Source of the DNA: Candidatus Hydrogenedens sp.
GTDB lineage: Bacteria; Hydrogenedentota; Hydrogenedentia; Hydrogenedentales; CAITNO01
NCBI GenBank assembly: GCA_012522755.1
Contig: JAAYJV010000175.1
Span: 28,924 to 92,923 of the forward strand
DNA length: 64,000 bases
Direction: 5' to 3'
The notes below the pieces were generated by a model that ran no database searches, had not been told where the DNA came from, and saw only the letters and a list, made by a program, of their open reading frames with translations. Shown in pieces: positions 63,867-64,000 of the stretch. Position numbers and translations under genes: made by a program. Each line of letters starts with the position of its first letter. The first letter of the stretch is position 1.

Positions 63867-64000
63867 GTGCTATTACCCGTCAACTTCCATTATTTTTTCG
63901 AAGAAGTTCATGTTGCTGACTCTGCAAGTCATATACTTTCAAGATATTGTGGGATTCTCGACTCGGCAAACTGTCTTCCGACAATCACGAACAAATAATG
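63867..64000. repeat. Leader module, copy cut by the window end
   Basis: ACCCGTCAACTTCCATTATT and TTTTTTCGAAGAAGTT match copy 1, and CAAGATATTGTGGGATTCTC with GACAATCACGAACAAATAAT matches the partial copy at 34298. The inverted-repeat element would be expected just past the window. 63661-63866 holds nothing recognised. Confidence 0.7.

Overview
This window is bacterial chromosome from what looks like a Gram-negative, at least partly anaerobic and probably uncultured organism. Evidence for Gram-negative cells is the several lipoprotein signal peptides, a twin-arginine ferredoxin, a LolD/FtsX-type transporter and two RND efflux pumps. Evidence for anaerobic metabolism is a four-subunit pyruvate:ferredoxin-type oxidoreductase and many iron-sulfur proteins. 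The wealth of PQQ-like beta-propeller proteins resembles Planctomycetes/Hydrogenedentes/Lentisphaerae-type genomes, but no marker here fixes the phylum, so that is only a suggestion. Genes are densely packed, often with ATGA stop/start overlaps, and several intergenic gaps are filled with related non-coding repeats.

Layout. 1-6.7 kb: tail of an alkaline-phosphatase-superfamily enzyme, a glycosyltransferase, a membrane-anchored ceramidase-like protein, RmuC, a PilZ protein and an SDR reductase. 7.66-25.77 kb: a run of 13 same-strand genes, most translationally coupled. It encodes four PQQ-like propellers, an NHL propeller, a small membrane protein, a Tat-exported four-cluster ferredoxin, a NapH/NosR-like membrane polyferredoxin, a NuoE-NuoF-ferredoxin fusion, a 2Fe-2S/truncated-GltD fusion, a glycosyltransferase, and a LolD-like ATPase with an FtsX-like permease. 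It reads as an electron conduit between cytoplasmic NAD(P)H/ferredoxin and the cell envelope, and is the best candidate for an undescribed system. 26-34.2 kb: an RND adaptor and two RND permeases. 35-40 kb: an FMN riboswitch with ribD-ribE-ribBA-ribH-nusB and a PHP phosphoesterase. 40.6-43.7 kb: the oxidoreductase genes in the order gamma, delta, alpha, beta. 43.7-49 kb: cysE, tcdA, a HAD phosphatase, a chain of four tiny overlapping ORFs behind a strong promoter, and an ABC-F ATPase. 49.3-59.2 kb: a VWA lipoprotein, nnrE, dnaA, mazG, gyrB, gyrA and tRNA-Arg(CCT). 60.4-63.6 kb: an aldehyde dehydrogenase, a sialidase-like protein and apt.

Repeats. The gaps at 6.7-7.5, 34.25-34.97, 40.03-40.37, 59.3-60.3 and 63.87-64.0 kb share modules. 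One is a roughly 200-bp element with near-perfect 27-28-bp terminal inverted repeats (three copies), usually preceded by a conserved 100-160-bp leader. Another is a roughly 240-bp composite that includes tandem 9-mers. A third is a module with a 20-bp perfect palindrome. None encodes a convincing protein. They look like a non-autonomous intergenic repeat family.
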